Source of the DNA: Pisolithus tinctorius | Taxonomy: Eukaryota; Basidiomycota; Agaricomycetes; Boletales; Pisolithaceae | Assembly: GCA_024663395.1 (NCBI GenBank) | Contig: JANFAH010000012.1 | Location: forward strand, 248,001 to 312,000 | DNA: 64,000 nt | Direction: 5' to 3' | Shown: positions 23,936 to 35,200 of the stretch, in pieces | Position numbering within the stretch: position 1 is the first letter of the stretch | Layout: each line of letters opens with the position of its first letter | The notes under the pieces: generated by a model | What the model was told of the DNA's origin: nothing | Database searches by the model: none | What the model saw: only the letters and a program-made list of their open reading frames with translations | Made by a program: the position numbers and the translations under genes

Positions 23936-24387
23936 TGTTATGTTTCACCCCTACTTTTCCTTTTTCACTGTATGTTTACCTTGTGTTTGATCCATTGGAC
24001 TATCTTTCTTTTTCAAGCCATCTTCTCTCTGATCTGATGGCTCTCTAGTTCCACCACTAGCATTACTTGCTCATTACATGCTTTGGACATGTGCCATCAT
24101 TGTTCAACCAATGGCATAGATACCTTGTTACATGCAGATGCCTCATGGTCTGTCTCCCTGTAGTATTTAGTCTGTTGGCTCAAGTCCTGGAACCCCAGAC
24201 TTGAGCTGCTCAATCATATGCAGCATTTCTCAGAACTTCACCCTCAGTGTCCCTTACCTGGACCACTCTTATCAGTGTTGCCTCAAATCCTTCGTCATTT
24301 ACAAAGGTTACTGAAGCCATTGCTCAGTAGAAACCCTCAGACTGTGTTTGAGCTCTCCCTATGTCTTGACTTCGGTTGAGCATAACA
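23936..24387 (+). repeat. 3' LTR, family B
   Basis: 452 bp, preceded by the polypurine tract AGAAAGGGGGTAA (23922-23935 region). It ends GAGCATAACA before the duplication GTGGA. It differs from the 5' LTR mainly by transitions. Confidence 0.93.
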
Positions 24388-24392
24388 GTGGA

Positions 24393-24518
24393 CCTGGCCT
24401 TGGTTCTCTCTTGGTCTCTGACCCCTGTTTAACTGGCCTTGTCAACCTGTTAGGAACTGAAGTATCTAGGTTGTAGGGAACTGACTAGCCCACTCAATAG
24501 GCACCCATTGGTAGCCAA
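24393..24518. other. Short flank between two elements
   Basis: 126 bp of C/T-rich DNA resembling 12905-14851, probably the continuation of the family-1 internal region past the family-B insertion. It ends GCCAA, the target duplication of the next element. Confidence 0.5.
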
Positions 24519-25232
24519 TGTCAAGTCCAGGCCTACTCCGACCAACTCCGATGCTTTATAAGGTCTAGAGAGGGGTTCAGAAGCAAGTCCAACACAGAAG
24601 AGCAGAACTCCGACTAGCGGAGTGTCGGCAGGAACGAAGACCGCCGAGACAAAGGCGGAGCGGAGTGAGGGCGTCAGGTTTAGCTCGTGCGCTACCCCCT
24701 TGCACAATCTCAGTCCTCGTATTTCAGAGGGAGAGTACAGACGGAGAGTCAGAGATAGTTCCGACAGACAGAAGACGGAATCAGAGGGAGTAGGAACTAA
24801 GTCGATATTCGTACTGAGGAACAGCGGAGTACAGTACATGTCTTTATACTGCTACGGAGGTACAGTAACCGGAATCGGAACTGACATACGGAGACTCATA
24901 AGTTTTCAAGTAAAATTTTCTGGACGACGAATGAAGGGTAGACGGAGGACATACGAACGGGTAACACAGAGCATCCAGAAAAGGAAGCAGTCCAGGCACT
25001 GGACCATGTGGTGAGCGCGCTGCGGAGTACCTGACTGCGAAGGTAGTCACATGACCCCTCAGAGAATGGACCGCTCGGTCCAGTAGGAGGGCAACACAAG
25101 TCCGACAGCAGTCGGAGCGGAGATGGTTCGTAACCAACAGAAGTTGGGTGGAGTTGGTGCGGAGTGAGTGAATGACCGGTGGAGTGGAGCGCGGAGTGAG
25201 TAAGGGCTTAGTGTGAACGCATGGTTATGACA
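24519..25232 (-). repeat. 3' LTR, CGGAG family
   Basis: 714 bp. It is followed on the plus side by the complement of the polypurine tract (GTGCCCCCCCCTTAGG, about 25233-25248). About 16 CGGAG/CTCCG words by eye, against about 1.4 expected at random. It differs from the 5' LTR at a handful of C/T sites. Confidence 0.93.
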
Positions 25233-25427
25233 GTGCCCCCCCCTTAGGGCCTGAACCCCTGAAGGCCGCATGTATGGAACGAGATCAACACGAGTTGATC
25301 ATTTGAAATTATTTTGATGCCTCGAGGATAATGGGTTTAGCTGCGGCAGAGCTCCGTCGGAGTTCGAAGTACCGCTTAAAAACACGTGTTAGGGTACCGA
25401 ACCCTCGTACCTTCCTCCCTCATCACC

Positions 25428-26628
25428 ATGTCCTCTCAGCGCGAGAACACAACCCCCCAGCCAACCCCAGGCCACTCCCGCGACTACTCCCAAGTCACAG
25501 ACGACGCGCTGGTCGTCCTTACCAACGACTCGACCGACACCGAGCGTGAGAAGAATGCAGAGAAAGCACGTCGGCGAGCGGAGGCGGAGCAGAAAGAGAA
25601 AGAGCGCAAGGCCAAACGGGAGCAGGCCAGACGATGAAAGGCGGAGGAAGCGCGACTGGAGGCAGAGCGGAGACAGAAAGAAGAGGAGGAAGCACAGAGG
25701 AAGAAGGCGGCGGAGGAAGAGGCCGAAAGGCAAAGGCAGAGAGCCTCTCAGGAGAGGGCCCAGGCCAGGCGGGATGAGGCCGCACAAAGGTGAGTGACAG
25801 GATCCTACGAGCCAGGCGGAGCTGACTTGTATTTTTTATTTCAGGTTAAGCGGCGTGGTCTACGACGTCAACACCGCCCAGAGGGTCCCTGGGACCTCTG
25901 TGGTGGTCACCGCGACCAGGCGGCCCCCCTGCACTTGCTGCATAGCGAGTCTGACGGCGGGTCAGTGCGAGCCAGGGCAAGGTAAGACCAGGGCTTGTGT
26001 GCCCTGCCACAACAAGAAGAAGACCTGCAGCTGGACGCGGGAAGAGGTGGCGGCGGGACCCTCGCGGAAGAGGGCAGGGACAGGAAGCTCCCAAGGGGAG
26101 AAAAAGAAGAAGCCGCGAGGGAAGGGGAAGGCAAGAGTGACGGAGACAGAGGAGGCTGATGACGAGCAGGAGGCAGGCGGAGAAGACGACGAGCCAGCGA
26201 CCCCGCTCGAGGGTCCCTCGGGTGCGGGAGTCCACACGCGGTGGGCGGAGTGGGAGCGCGAGCGACAGCTACAAGCCATGGAGAGGCAGGCCGAAGCACA
26301 CGAGACCGCTGCGCTGGCCTTCGAGAGGATGGCAGAGGCAGTGGAGCGGATGGCGGAGGCTGCAGAGCGGACCGCCGACGAGTGGGCGCTGTACCGCGCC
26401 TGGGCAGAGTGGGCGGAGATGAGGAGAAGGGAGGATGCGTGTGAGGCCAGAGTGGCCGAGTTCGAACGCACAGGAGGAGGATGGAAGAGGCCGCAGTCGG
26501 AGGCGGCGGAGGACCAGCGAGAGGAAGCGGATGAAGGTGCAGAGGGGGATAACGAGGAAGAAGCCGAAGGAGAGCAGGAAGGCGGTGAAGAACAGGAAGG
26601 TGGCGGAGAGCAAGCGATGGAAGAGTAG
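25428..26628 (+). CDS. Antisense accessory gene of the CGGAG element: coiled coil, Zn2Cys6-like cluster, acidic tail
   Basis: Transcribed against gag-pol, between pol and the 3' LTR. Exon 1 (25428-25789) begins MSSQRENTTPQ and becomes a long K/R/E/A-rich coiled coil. It has one in-frame TGA at 25635-25637 (probably CGA originally). The intron is 25790-25844 (55 bp, GTGAGT to TTTCAG). Exon 2 reads on in frame and gives C-X2-C-X8-C-X9-C-X2-C-X6-C (CTCCIASLTAGQC, then CVPCHNKKKTC), a lysine-rich segment, a second helix rich in RMAEAxER, and an acidic C-terminus. The spacing is close to fungal Gal4-type Zn2Cys6, which bind CGG triplets. I infer a sequence-specific DNA-binding protein, possibly for the element's own CGGAG words. 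The equivalent gene in the CCGG element has the same layout. The premature stop means this copy is probably inactive. Confidence 0.7.
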
Positions 26629-26779
26629 AGTTGTTTTGTTTTTTTTTCTTTTTTTTTTTTTTTTTTTTTTGTCTTTAGTTTGTATATTTTTTGTACTACT
26701 ACGAAATAGACTTGTGATTCTAAGATAGTTCGGTAAGAGGCAGAGTTGACCCGCAGAGGAAGTTTATGTAGGCGGAGTA
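26629..26779. terminator. T-rich gap between convergent genes
   Basis: Begins right after the accessory stop codon with a run of about 40 bases that is nearly all T on the plus strand (26630-26672). The pol gene ends at 26780 on the opposite strand. It is a plausible 3'-end region for the accessory transcript. No other function is visible. Confidence 0.35.
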
Positions 26780-29700
26780 TTATGGCGGAGGTTGATACGG
26801 GCCAGGTTTGTGTGGATAGCGTTCATGGAAAGCGGACACTATATCGGAAGCGTGATCCAGCTCAGTTGCAAGCAACCAAGAGGTTTCTTCGTCGGTGTTC
26901 TTGTAACCAGCCCAACAGACCAGGTACAAGAGTTGACAGTGGCGGCGGCGGTGGTCCACCTTAGAGTCGAGTATCTCTGATACTTCGTACTCAAGGTCAC
27001 CATCGACATCCACTGGCAGAGGCGGAGGTTGTTGTCGGTTTGGGAAAGGGTTAGCCGCTGCAGCTTCCAGTTGTGAAACATGGAAGACCGGATGTACCGA
27101 GCGCATAGAGTCAGGGAGTTTAAGGGTGACAGAATGCGTACCTGGCCTGGCCAAGATGGTGAACGGACCTAAGTACTTTTTGGAGAGTTTTTCTGAAGGA
27201 CGAGTTGAGCGGAAGTACTTGGCTTTGACGTAGGCCTGTTCTCCAACCTTGAACTCAGGCGGAGGTATGCATTTAGCATCTGCTGGACCCTGGTAGCGCT
27301 GTTGAGCGGTGGACATTTCGGAGCGGAGGAAATCATGAAGGGCAGAGAGCTCAACGACATAGTCATGAGCCCTTGGAGAGGTGAAGTCTTGGTCAGGGAC
27401 CACAGACAGGTTTGGATGGTATCCCTTGTTAGCGAAGAAGGGAGAAACCCCAGTTGTCGCACTTGGTGCGTTGTTGAAAGTGAACTCTGCTAGCGGTAAC
27501 AGCTCAGCCCAGTTGTCTTGTTGGTAGTTACAGTAGACACGAAGGTACTGCTCGAGAGTCTGGTTTGTTCGCTCGGTCTGGCCATCGCCTTCTGGGTGGT
27601 AACCCGAAGTGAAGTGAAGACGCATATTAAGGGCCTTTCCTAGAGAGCGGAAGAAGTGCGAAACAAACTCAGGACCTCTGTCGGAGGTGACATTAGCTGG
27701 TACTCCGTGCTTGGAGAAGACATGGGCTAGGAAGAGCTTAGTGAGCTCGGCGGAGGTGACGGAGTCGTGGGTGGGGATGAACACCGCTTGCTTTGAGAGG
27801 CGGTCCACTACCACGAGTATGGCGGAGTAGCCATCAGAGTTGGGGAGGTGTTCGATGAAGTCCATGGAGATGGAGTTCCAAGGTCTCTCTGGGACGGGGA
27901 GTTGCTTCAGTAGACCATAAGGGCGGTGACGCGGAGTTTTGCTCCGTCCACAGGAGGTGCAAGACCTGACATATTCTTTCACATCGGAGTGGAGGTTGGG
28001 CCACACATAGTCCCTGCGGACGAGTTCTAGGGTGCGGTTTTGCCCGAAATGGCCTGCTAGAGGATGATCATGCTTGAACCGAAGCACTCGAAGGTGGAGG
28101 TCATCAATGTCAGGGACAAAGATACGACTGTCAAGGCGGAGTAGACCATCAGAGTCCAGGGACCACCGAGGCTTAGTCGGAGTTGGGAGATGGCTGGCGG
28201 AGACAGGGTCTGAGGGTAGGGCGGAGATGATGTCGGAGTGCAAGCACTCAACATCGAAGACCATGGCGGCGCGGAGTACAGGTGCCAAGAGGGTGGTGGT
28301 ACGGAGGGACGACGCGAGTTGCTCCTGTGTAAACATAGGGCGGAGATTGTGAGGATTCACCTGCGCGTAGTCCCTATCCCCCCCTTTTGGGTAGACGTCC
28401 CAACGTCACGTAAGTGCGTCGGGTTTGGCTCCTAAGCGGCCAGGTCGGAAGCGGATAGAAAGATTAAACTGGGAAAGGTACTCCGACCAGTGGGCCTGTC
28501 GACGAGTGAGAACCTTAGAGGTAGAAAAGTACTCAAGGTTTTTGTGGTCCATCACCACGTCGACAGGTAAGGCGGAGCCTTCTAAGTAATGCCGCCAGTG
28601 GCGGAAAGCCTCGAAGATAGCCAACAGCTCCTTGTCGTGGGTATCATAGTTGAGTTCTGGTGCGGTCATGGTGCGAGAGTAGAAAGCGACTGGGCGGAGT
28701 TCACCGTCGGAGCAGGTGATCGACAAAATGCCAGCAATGGCATAGTCGGAGGCGTCGGTTTCCACTGTAAGCAGAGCGTCAGGGACCCAGTGAGTGAGAA
28801 TAGGAGCGGAGCTGAAGGCATCCTTCAGGCGGAGGAAGGCGGAGCGGCACTCCTCGGAAAAGTTCCAAGGAGCACCCTTTCGCATGAGGCGAGTGAGCAG
28901 AACGACGATGTCGGAGTAGTTATTAATGAATCGTCTATAGAAATTTGCGAAACCAAGGAAAGACTGGATGTCTCGCACCTTCTGCGGCTCAGGCCAGTCG
29001 TGGACTGCCTGAACCTTCTCAGTGGACATGGTGAGACCGGAGGGAGAAAGAACATAACCGAGGTACTCGACGGAGTCGGAGTGAAACTCGCACTTCTCTG
29101 GCTTGGCATAAAGACCATGCTTTCAAAGGTGGCGGAGTACCTCTTTTACGTGTTCGCGATGCGACTCCATGTCCTGCGAATAGATTAAGATGTCATCGAG
29201 GTATACCACGACGCAGACATCGAGCACGTCTGCAAAGATGCTATTAACAAACCACTGGAAGGCCGCAGGCGCATTAGTCAGACCGAATGGCATTACCCGC
29301 CACTCATAAGAACCATAACGAGTGCGGAAAGCCGTTTTCCATTCATCTCCGTCTGCGATGTGGACCAGATGATAGGCATGGCGGAGGTCGATCTTGGTAT
29401 AGACTTTAGCGCGGCTTGGAGAGTCGAGTAGGTCGGAGATGAGCAGCAGCGGATAGCGGTCTTTTTTCGTGATTTTGTTGAGTCCTCGGTAGTCTACACA
29501 GAGGCGGAGTGAACCGTCCTTTTTCTTTACAAAGAGGACAGGGGCACCGTGAGCGGAGGTGGACTGTTTGATGAAACCGTAGCCAAGATGCTTGTCAATG
29601 AAGGTGCGGAGAGCCTCAAGCTCTGGCAGAGAAAGAGAGTAGATCGTACCAATGGGCGGAGAAGCTCCTTCCTCGAGGTCGATCTTGAGATCGAACGAGC

Positions 29701-30215
29701 GGTGTGGCAGAAGTTCAGTGGCCTTGTCTTTACTAAAGACGTCGGCAAACTCGTGATACTCAGAAGGAACCGAGGAGAGGTCAGGAGGTGGAGATGAAGC
29801 GGAGGACGTGCGAAGCTTCACATCATCAGCGGAGTGCTGTAAGCGGAACTGTCTAGAGCCAGGGAGAGCACAGGCTCTGACATACGCAGCAGCATTGATG
29901 AGTGAGACGAGCGGAGCGGAGCGCGGCGAGTCGGTCGGAGATGCAGTCGGAACTGCAAACGGAGCGGAGGGTGTCGGATCCGGAGCGGAGGTCGCAGCGG
30001 AAGATGACAAAGGCGCCTGGGGTGTCGGCATTCCCTGTAACGATGGTTTGAACGATATACTGCCCAGTACCCAGTCAATCGACGGATTGAAGCGGGTGAG
30101 CCAGTTGTGTCCTAATACCAGCGAACATGAAGAATCCAACGGAGTAACATAAAATGAAACGGAGTTGACATCGCTGGAAGGAAAGCGGAGGGAAAGATCT
30201 ACTTCTTGGGAAATG
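26780..30215 (-). pseudogene. CGGAG-element pol (protease end, RT, RNase H, integrase, chromodomain)
   Basis: One frame throughout. Protease end ([20 protein letters not shown]), RT ([30 protein letters not shown] intact), RNase H (VETDASDYAIAGIL, HDKELLAIFEAF, HKNLEYFST), the integrase finger (GHFGQNRTLELVRRDYVWP, CTSCGRSK), core with D, D and E (SMDFIEHLP, TSDRGPEF, DGQTERTNQTLE), the GPFTIL region and a chromodomain (EVSEILDSKVDHRRRHCQLLYLVCWAGY; the usual RW is CW). Only two stops interrupt it (29123 and 28406), each TGA where relatives have Arg. The rest of the protease lies at 37874-38158, beyond the inserted element, and the frame is restored across the AAATG duplication. Confidence 0.9.
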
Positions 30216-30790
30216 TGTCATGATCGTGCCCAGACCACCCTAGACCGGCTCTACGCCGGTCTCGACCCAGTCCCATCCAACCCTTTCCCCGGTCCCGGCC
30301 TTGATCCTTCGACCCAGAAACGTGTTAGCTCGCGAGGCACTGCAAGGCAGTGCCCAGTCGAGTTGTCCCCTCAGTTAGTACCAGGCCGGCGTAACACCCG
30401 GCCCAGCCACATCCTCTGCCCCGGTTCCCGGTAATCCCTTGTCCATAGTCCTTGCTTGATAAGATTCTTTGTAACACTACTTACCAATCATCGCTGTACC
30501 GGCGCAGACCGGTCTCCGGTGCTACGTTACACTTAGGTTACTTCTAGTATTTAAGCTGTAGGATATTCTGTTTAGCCTCAGTCTGAAATCAACTTAGTTC
30601 CCGTCTTAACCCGGTCTCCCTGTTCATCTGTCTCCTGCTTCTCGACCGGACTACGGCCCACGCAAGGGAATAGCGCTGTGTCTTCAGTCGCTAAGTCCAA
30701 TAGTCCAAACCTCTTGATATCTCGTACTATCCTCTGACCCCCGACCGGACTCCGGACCAGCCTTGGACCAGCGAAGACCCGGACTTAACA
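30216..30790 (+). repeat. 5' LTR, CCGG family
   Basis: 575 bp, TGTCATGATCGTG to GGACTTAACA. TATTTAAG at 30548 is followed 32 nt later by AGTCTGAAAT (30580-30589), the predicted RNA start, which pairs with the primer-binding site. About 15 CCGG tetramers. Confidence 0.95.
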
Positions 30791-30792
30791 GT

Positions 30793-30802
30793 ATTTCAGA
30801 CT
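30793..30802 (+). promoter_or_regulatory. Primer-binding site, CCGG family (self-priming)
   Basis: ATTTCAGACT, two bases past the LTR, is the exact reverse complement of 30580-30589. No tRNA 3' end needs to be invoked. Confidence 0.82.
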
Positions 30803-30843
30803 CACACTTGTGTGGGTCAACACCCTTCTGCTCAATCCTCGGC

Positions 30844-32214
30844 ATGCCTACCCAAACCAGAACCCAAGCAGCACGGGCACGTGCTACCAACAACCCAGAT
30901 TCCGCCTCAGCAGTCGACTTGCGCCGCGCCGCTGCCCTGGTGTCCTTAGGGACAGCCAGAAGGTCGCCTGGTGAAGTCAATAACTTCAGGGGCTTCTCAG
31001 CCCGTAGATCCACTACCCCCATCCCTAATCGACCTCTCGCACCCACTAACGATCCGGATGATGAACCGGACCCGGACGAACCAGATGACTTCAATCACCC
31101 CGGTGATGATGGTCCTGGCGACGACGGGCCGGGAGATGACCCAGACAATGACGATGAAGAACCTCTCCCAGAGGATGATGTCGAGCCTGGTGTAACCGTG
31201 CTCGATAATCTTGCCAAAGCCATAGAGCTCCTCGCACGTAATGCTCGCACCGGCTCTGAATCATCCTCCAGAACCAAGCTGCGCGAACCGGACACCTTCG
31301 ATGGGACAGACCCAAAGAAGCTGCGCACATTCCTTATCCAGTGCGAACTCAACTTCCGAGACCGGCCCCAGGCCTTTCGAAGTGATCAAGCCAAGGTCAC
31401 TTTCGCGCAGTCATTCCTGAAAGGGATGGCTCTCGAGTGGTTCGAACCAGACCTACTTGGGACTGAAGACCCGGAGGACCGGCCCTACTGGATGGACTCT
31501 TGGAAGGAGTTCGTCATAGAACTTCAAACAACTTTCGGACCTCACGACCCGGTAGCTGACGCTGAAAGCCAGCTAGACCACCTCCAGATGAAAGATAATC
31601 ACCGGGTCAATAAGTACGTGGTCGAGTTCAACCGGCTTGCCTCACAAGTCTGGGGATACGGTGATGGCGCTCTGCGCCACTTCTTTTACACCGGTCTCCC
31701 CGACCATATCAAAGATGAGGTCTGCCGGGTCGGCAAACCAAGAACCCTTCACGAGCTTCGCCACCTAGCACAGGAGATTGATGCACGCTACTGGGAACGC
31801 AAGGAGGAGGTTCAGCGGTCTAGTAAACACCAGGGGTCGTCCTCTGGTAACAAGTCTACTCCCAACCCCGGCCACAACAGTCAGTCTAAGCCCGGTCAAG
31901 AGAAGTCCAAGACCGGCAATAACTCCGGAAATAGCAACTCCGGTAACCAAACTCAGTCCAAACCCGCCTCGACCGGTCAGACCGGCTCTAACACATCCAA
32001 GCCGGACTCAAACAAATTGGGCAAGGACGGCAAGTTGACACCGGAGGAGCGCAAACGCCGTAGAGACAACAACCTTTGCATGTTCTGTGGGGGAACCGGA
32101 CATTTTGCCGACAAGTGCCCCAAGAAAGCCGGGAAAGCCAAAGCCCGCGCTGCGGCCACCTCTGAGGCAGCACCGGCCTCAACCTCGGGCTCTGCCCCCG
32201 AGGCAAAAAAATAG
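30844..32214 (+). CDS. Gag, CCGG-family gypsy element
   Basis: 456 residues, the structural nucleocapsid/capsid precursor. The ATG is MPTQTRTQAARARAT, chosen because the truncated copy at 44972-46342 begins at the same residue and has exactly the same length. A 65-residue D/P-rich acidic segment (about residues 75-120) precedes the capsid-like region (FDGTDPKKLRTFLIQCELNF, AQSFLKGMALEWFEPD, LPDHIKDEVCRVGK). Then follow an S/N/P-rich linker and one CCHC knuckle, CMFCGGTGHFADKC, near the C-terminus. It stops at TAG 32212-32214, directly after seven adenines that form a -1 slippery site. No lesion visible. Confidence 0.93.
   Translation: MPTQTRTQAARARATNNPDSASAVDLRRAAALVSLGTARRSPGEVNNFRGFSARRSTTPIPNRPLAPTNDPDDEPDPDEPDDFNHPGDDGPGDDGPGDDPDNDDEEPLPEDDVEPGVTVLDNLAKAIELLARNARTGSESSSRTKLREPDTFDGTDPKKLRTFLIQCELNFRDRPQAFRSDQAKVTFAQSFLKGMALEWFEPDLLGTEDPEDRPYWMDSWKEFVIELQTTFGPHDPVADAESQLDHLQMKDNHRVNKYVVEFNRLASQVWGYGDGALRHFFYTGLPDHIKDEVCRVGKPRTLHELRHLAQEIDARYWERKEEVQRSSKHQGSSSGNKSTPNPGHNSQSKPGQEKSKTGNNSGNSNSGNQTQSKPASTGQTGSNTSKPDSNKLGKDGKLTPEERKRRRDNNLCMFCGGTGHFADKCPKKAGKAKARAAATSEAAPASTSGSAPEAKK
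32205..32211 (+). promoter_or_regulatory. -1 frameshift heptamer A AAA AAA at the gag stop
   Basis: In the gag frame the bases read GCA AAA AAA TAG, giving the X XXY YYZ form. A one-base backward slip continues into an open frame (ATA GGT AGC) that runs without a stop into the protease motif LVDSGSTHSF. The same seven adenines and TAG are kept in the truncated copy (minus strand, about 44975-44982), and the CGGAG family has A AAA AAT TAG at the same place. Confidence 0.75.
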
Positions 32215-35200
32215 GTAGCAGCTCTCAGGACTCCGCACAGACTGAGAGCTGCGTTGACTCCGGCTGTGCACCCTCGGAGGCCCGCCTCAACGCGTCCACT
32301 CTTTCTAATCCAAACTCGTTAACCCCCCATGTTTCTATCGTCAGTCATGAGTTACCCCGGTTTCGTACACTAGTGGACTCCGGTTCCACGCATAGTTTCA
32401 TAGATAAAGACTTTGTTAATCAACACTCCTTTGCCCCTTATCCCGTGTCCCCTATCCAACTCCGGCTCTTTGATGGGTCGTCAAGTTTCGTCATCACTCA
32501 AGCAGTAGATCTTTCGGTTCAATTTGCGACTGGCGATGTCACCCCGGTAACCCTGTTTCTAGCCCCGTTGGATTCTGAATGTAAGATAGTCCTTGGACAT
32601 GACTGGCTCACCCGCTACAATCTGTCGATTGATTGGGTATTGAGCAGTCTAACTTTCCGGACATCTACAGGAGGAATGCCAACCCCGTCGACACCCCCGG
32701 CCACACCGGTCTTAACTGGTCTTCCCAAATCCGGTCTAACTGACCAACCCAACCCCGGCCCTGCGCCATCTGTACCGTCTGTCGACTCACCGGTTCGCAC
32801 TCCCCTGAAAGCTCCCCCTATCGCCCTGATCAACGCAGCTGCGTATGTACGCGCTTGCAGACTAGAGGGGTCTACCCAATTCCAACTTCATCTACGCCCA
32901 TTGGACCCGGCCCTGGCCCGGTCTACCTCTACCGGTCCTCCACCAGACCTGGCCGGTGTACCAAAGGACTACCACAACTTTGCTGACGTCTTTAGCAAAG
33001 CCAAGGCCTCTACTCTCCCCCCACATCGGGAGTACGACCTTAAGATCGAATTGGAAGAAGGTACTACACCACCCGTAGGAACCATCTACTCACTATCCCC
33101 GGTCGAGCTGCAAGCTCTCCGGGCCTTCATCGACGAAAACCTAACTACCGGTTTCATCCGGCCCACCTCTTCCCCCTACGCTGCACCAGTCCTCTTCGTA
33201 AAGAAGAAGGACGGTTCACTCCGGTTATGAGTTGACTTCCGGGGCCTTAACAAGCTCACCAAGAAAGACCGGTATCCCCTACCACTAATATCTGACCTAC
33301 TCGACTCCCCTAGCCACGCCAAAATTTACACTAAGATCGATTTAAGGCATGCGTACCACCTCGTCCGGATTGCACCCGGGGATGAATGGAAAACTGCCTT
33401 CAGAACACGCTATGGGTCTTACGAGTGGTTGGTGATGCCTTTCGGTCTTACCAATGCCCCGGCCGCCTTCCAGCGGTTCGTCAATTCAATCTTTGCAGAT
33501 ATGCTAGATGTCTGCATCGTCGTCTACCTCGACGACATTTTAATCTACTCCGGAGATGAGTCATCGCACAAGCAGCACGTCCAGGAGGTTCTTTGCCGGC
33601 TCCGGTTGCATGGCCTGTATGCCAAACCGGAGAAGTGCGAATTCCACTCGGACTCTGTGGAATACTTGGGTTACCACTTGTCCCCGGCCGGCCTTACCAT
33701 GTCTTCAGAGAAAGTCAAAGCTATCTGCGACTGGCCTGAACCCCGGAAGGTAAAGGACATTCAGTCCTTCCTGGGTTTCGCCAATTTCTATCGCCGGTTC
33801 ATTTTTAACTACTCGGACATAGTGGTACCTCTAACCCGGTTGACACGCAAAGGTGCTCCCTGGAACTTTTCTGAGGAGTGCCGCCGGTCTTTCAATAAAC
33901 TCAAGCAGGCCTTCACTTCTGCCCCGGTCCTAACTCACTTTTCCCCGGAAGCTCCTATTACCGTCGAGACTGATGCTTCTGACTACGCCATAGCTGGTAT
34001 TCTGTCCATCACCGGTGGTGATGGTCAAATCCGGCCGGTTGCATTCTACTCTCGCACCTTAACAGCCCCGGAGCTAAACTATGACACCCATGATAAGGAA
34101 TTACTCGCGATCTTCGAGGCATTCCGGACATGGCGGCATTACTTAGAAGGCTCTGCAGTACCGGTTGATGTTGTCACCGATCACAAGAACCTGGAGTACT
34201 TCTCCACTTCAAAGGTATTAACCCAGCGCCAGGCGCGCTGGTCTGAGTTCTTGTCACAATTCAATATGGTTATCCGGTTCAGACCCGGTAAACTCGGTGC
34301 TAAGCCTGACGCCCTAACTAGACGATGGGACGTCTACCCCAAAGAGGGGGGTAGCGACTACGCCCAGGTCAACCCACAGAATCTCAGACCGGTCTTCACG
34401 CAGGAACAGCTAGCCACCTCCCTGCGCGCCACCTACCTTGAATACCCGGTCCTACGTGCTGTCGCACTGATGGACATGGAGAAGCTACATAATGATATTC
34501 TCTCAGCCCTACCCTCAGACCCGGTCGCCCAAGTCCGGTTCTCAGACACATCAGACTCCCGGTGGTCAGTTGATGACGCCGGCTTCCTCCGTCTAGATGG
34601 AAGAATCTATGTACCGGACTCTAACGACCTTCGCCTTCGTGTCTTGAGGTTTAAACATGATCATCCCTTGTCCGGCCACTTCGGCCAGAACAGGACTCTA
34701 GAGCTCATCCGGCGCGAGTACACCTGGCCCGGCCTAAGGACATTCGTCAAAGACTATGTCCAGTCTTGTACTACCTGCGCCCGGGCCAAGGTACCCCGCC
34801 ACCGGCCTTATGGCCTACTCAAACAACTCCCAGTGCCAGAGAAGCCATGGAATTCCATCTCGATGGATTTCATAGAGCAACTCCCGGCCTCAACCGGCTT
34901 CACCACCATCCTCGTCGTGGTCGACCGGCTCTCAAAGCAAGCCATCTTCATACCTACTCACGACACCATCACAGCCCCTGAGCTCGCCAAACTCTTCCTC
35001 ATGCACGTATTCTCTAAGCACGGTGTACTGGCCCATGTAACCTCAGACCGGGGATCAGAGTTCGTGTCCCACTTCTTCCGGTCTCTAGGTAAAGCTCTAG
35101 ACATGCGTCTACATTTCACCTCCGGGTATCACCCAGAGGGGGATGGTCAGACAGAGCGCACCAACCAGACCCTCGAACAGTATCTCCGGGTATACTGCAA

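Larger units (their letters stand above)
14852..24387 (+). mobile_element. Complete family-B Ty3/gypsy chromovirus (with a nested LTR)
   Basis: Two 452-bp direct LTRs bound it, and a perfect 5-bp duplication GTGGA flanks it (14847-14851 and 24388-24392). Internal order: primer-binding site, gag, protease, RT, RNase H, integrase, chromodomain, a zinc-knuckle ORF3, polypurine tract. A 2.7-kb nested insertion lies in gag (15479-18159). Without it the element is about 6.9 kb. Coding capacity is destroyed by in-frame stops, so it is a fossil, but gag, pol and ORF3 all stay in one reading frame. Confidence 0.95.

Noticed and set aside
25386..26724. Overlapping minus-strand and alternative-frame ORFs across the accessory gene
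   Set aside because: Shadows of a GC-rich repetitive coding strand. Only the plus-strand frame joins across a canonical intron and gives the cysteine spacing.
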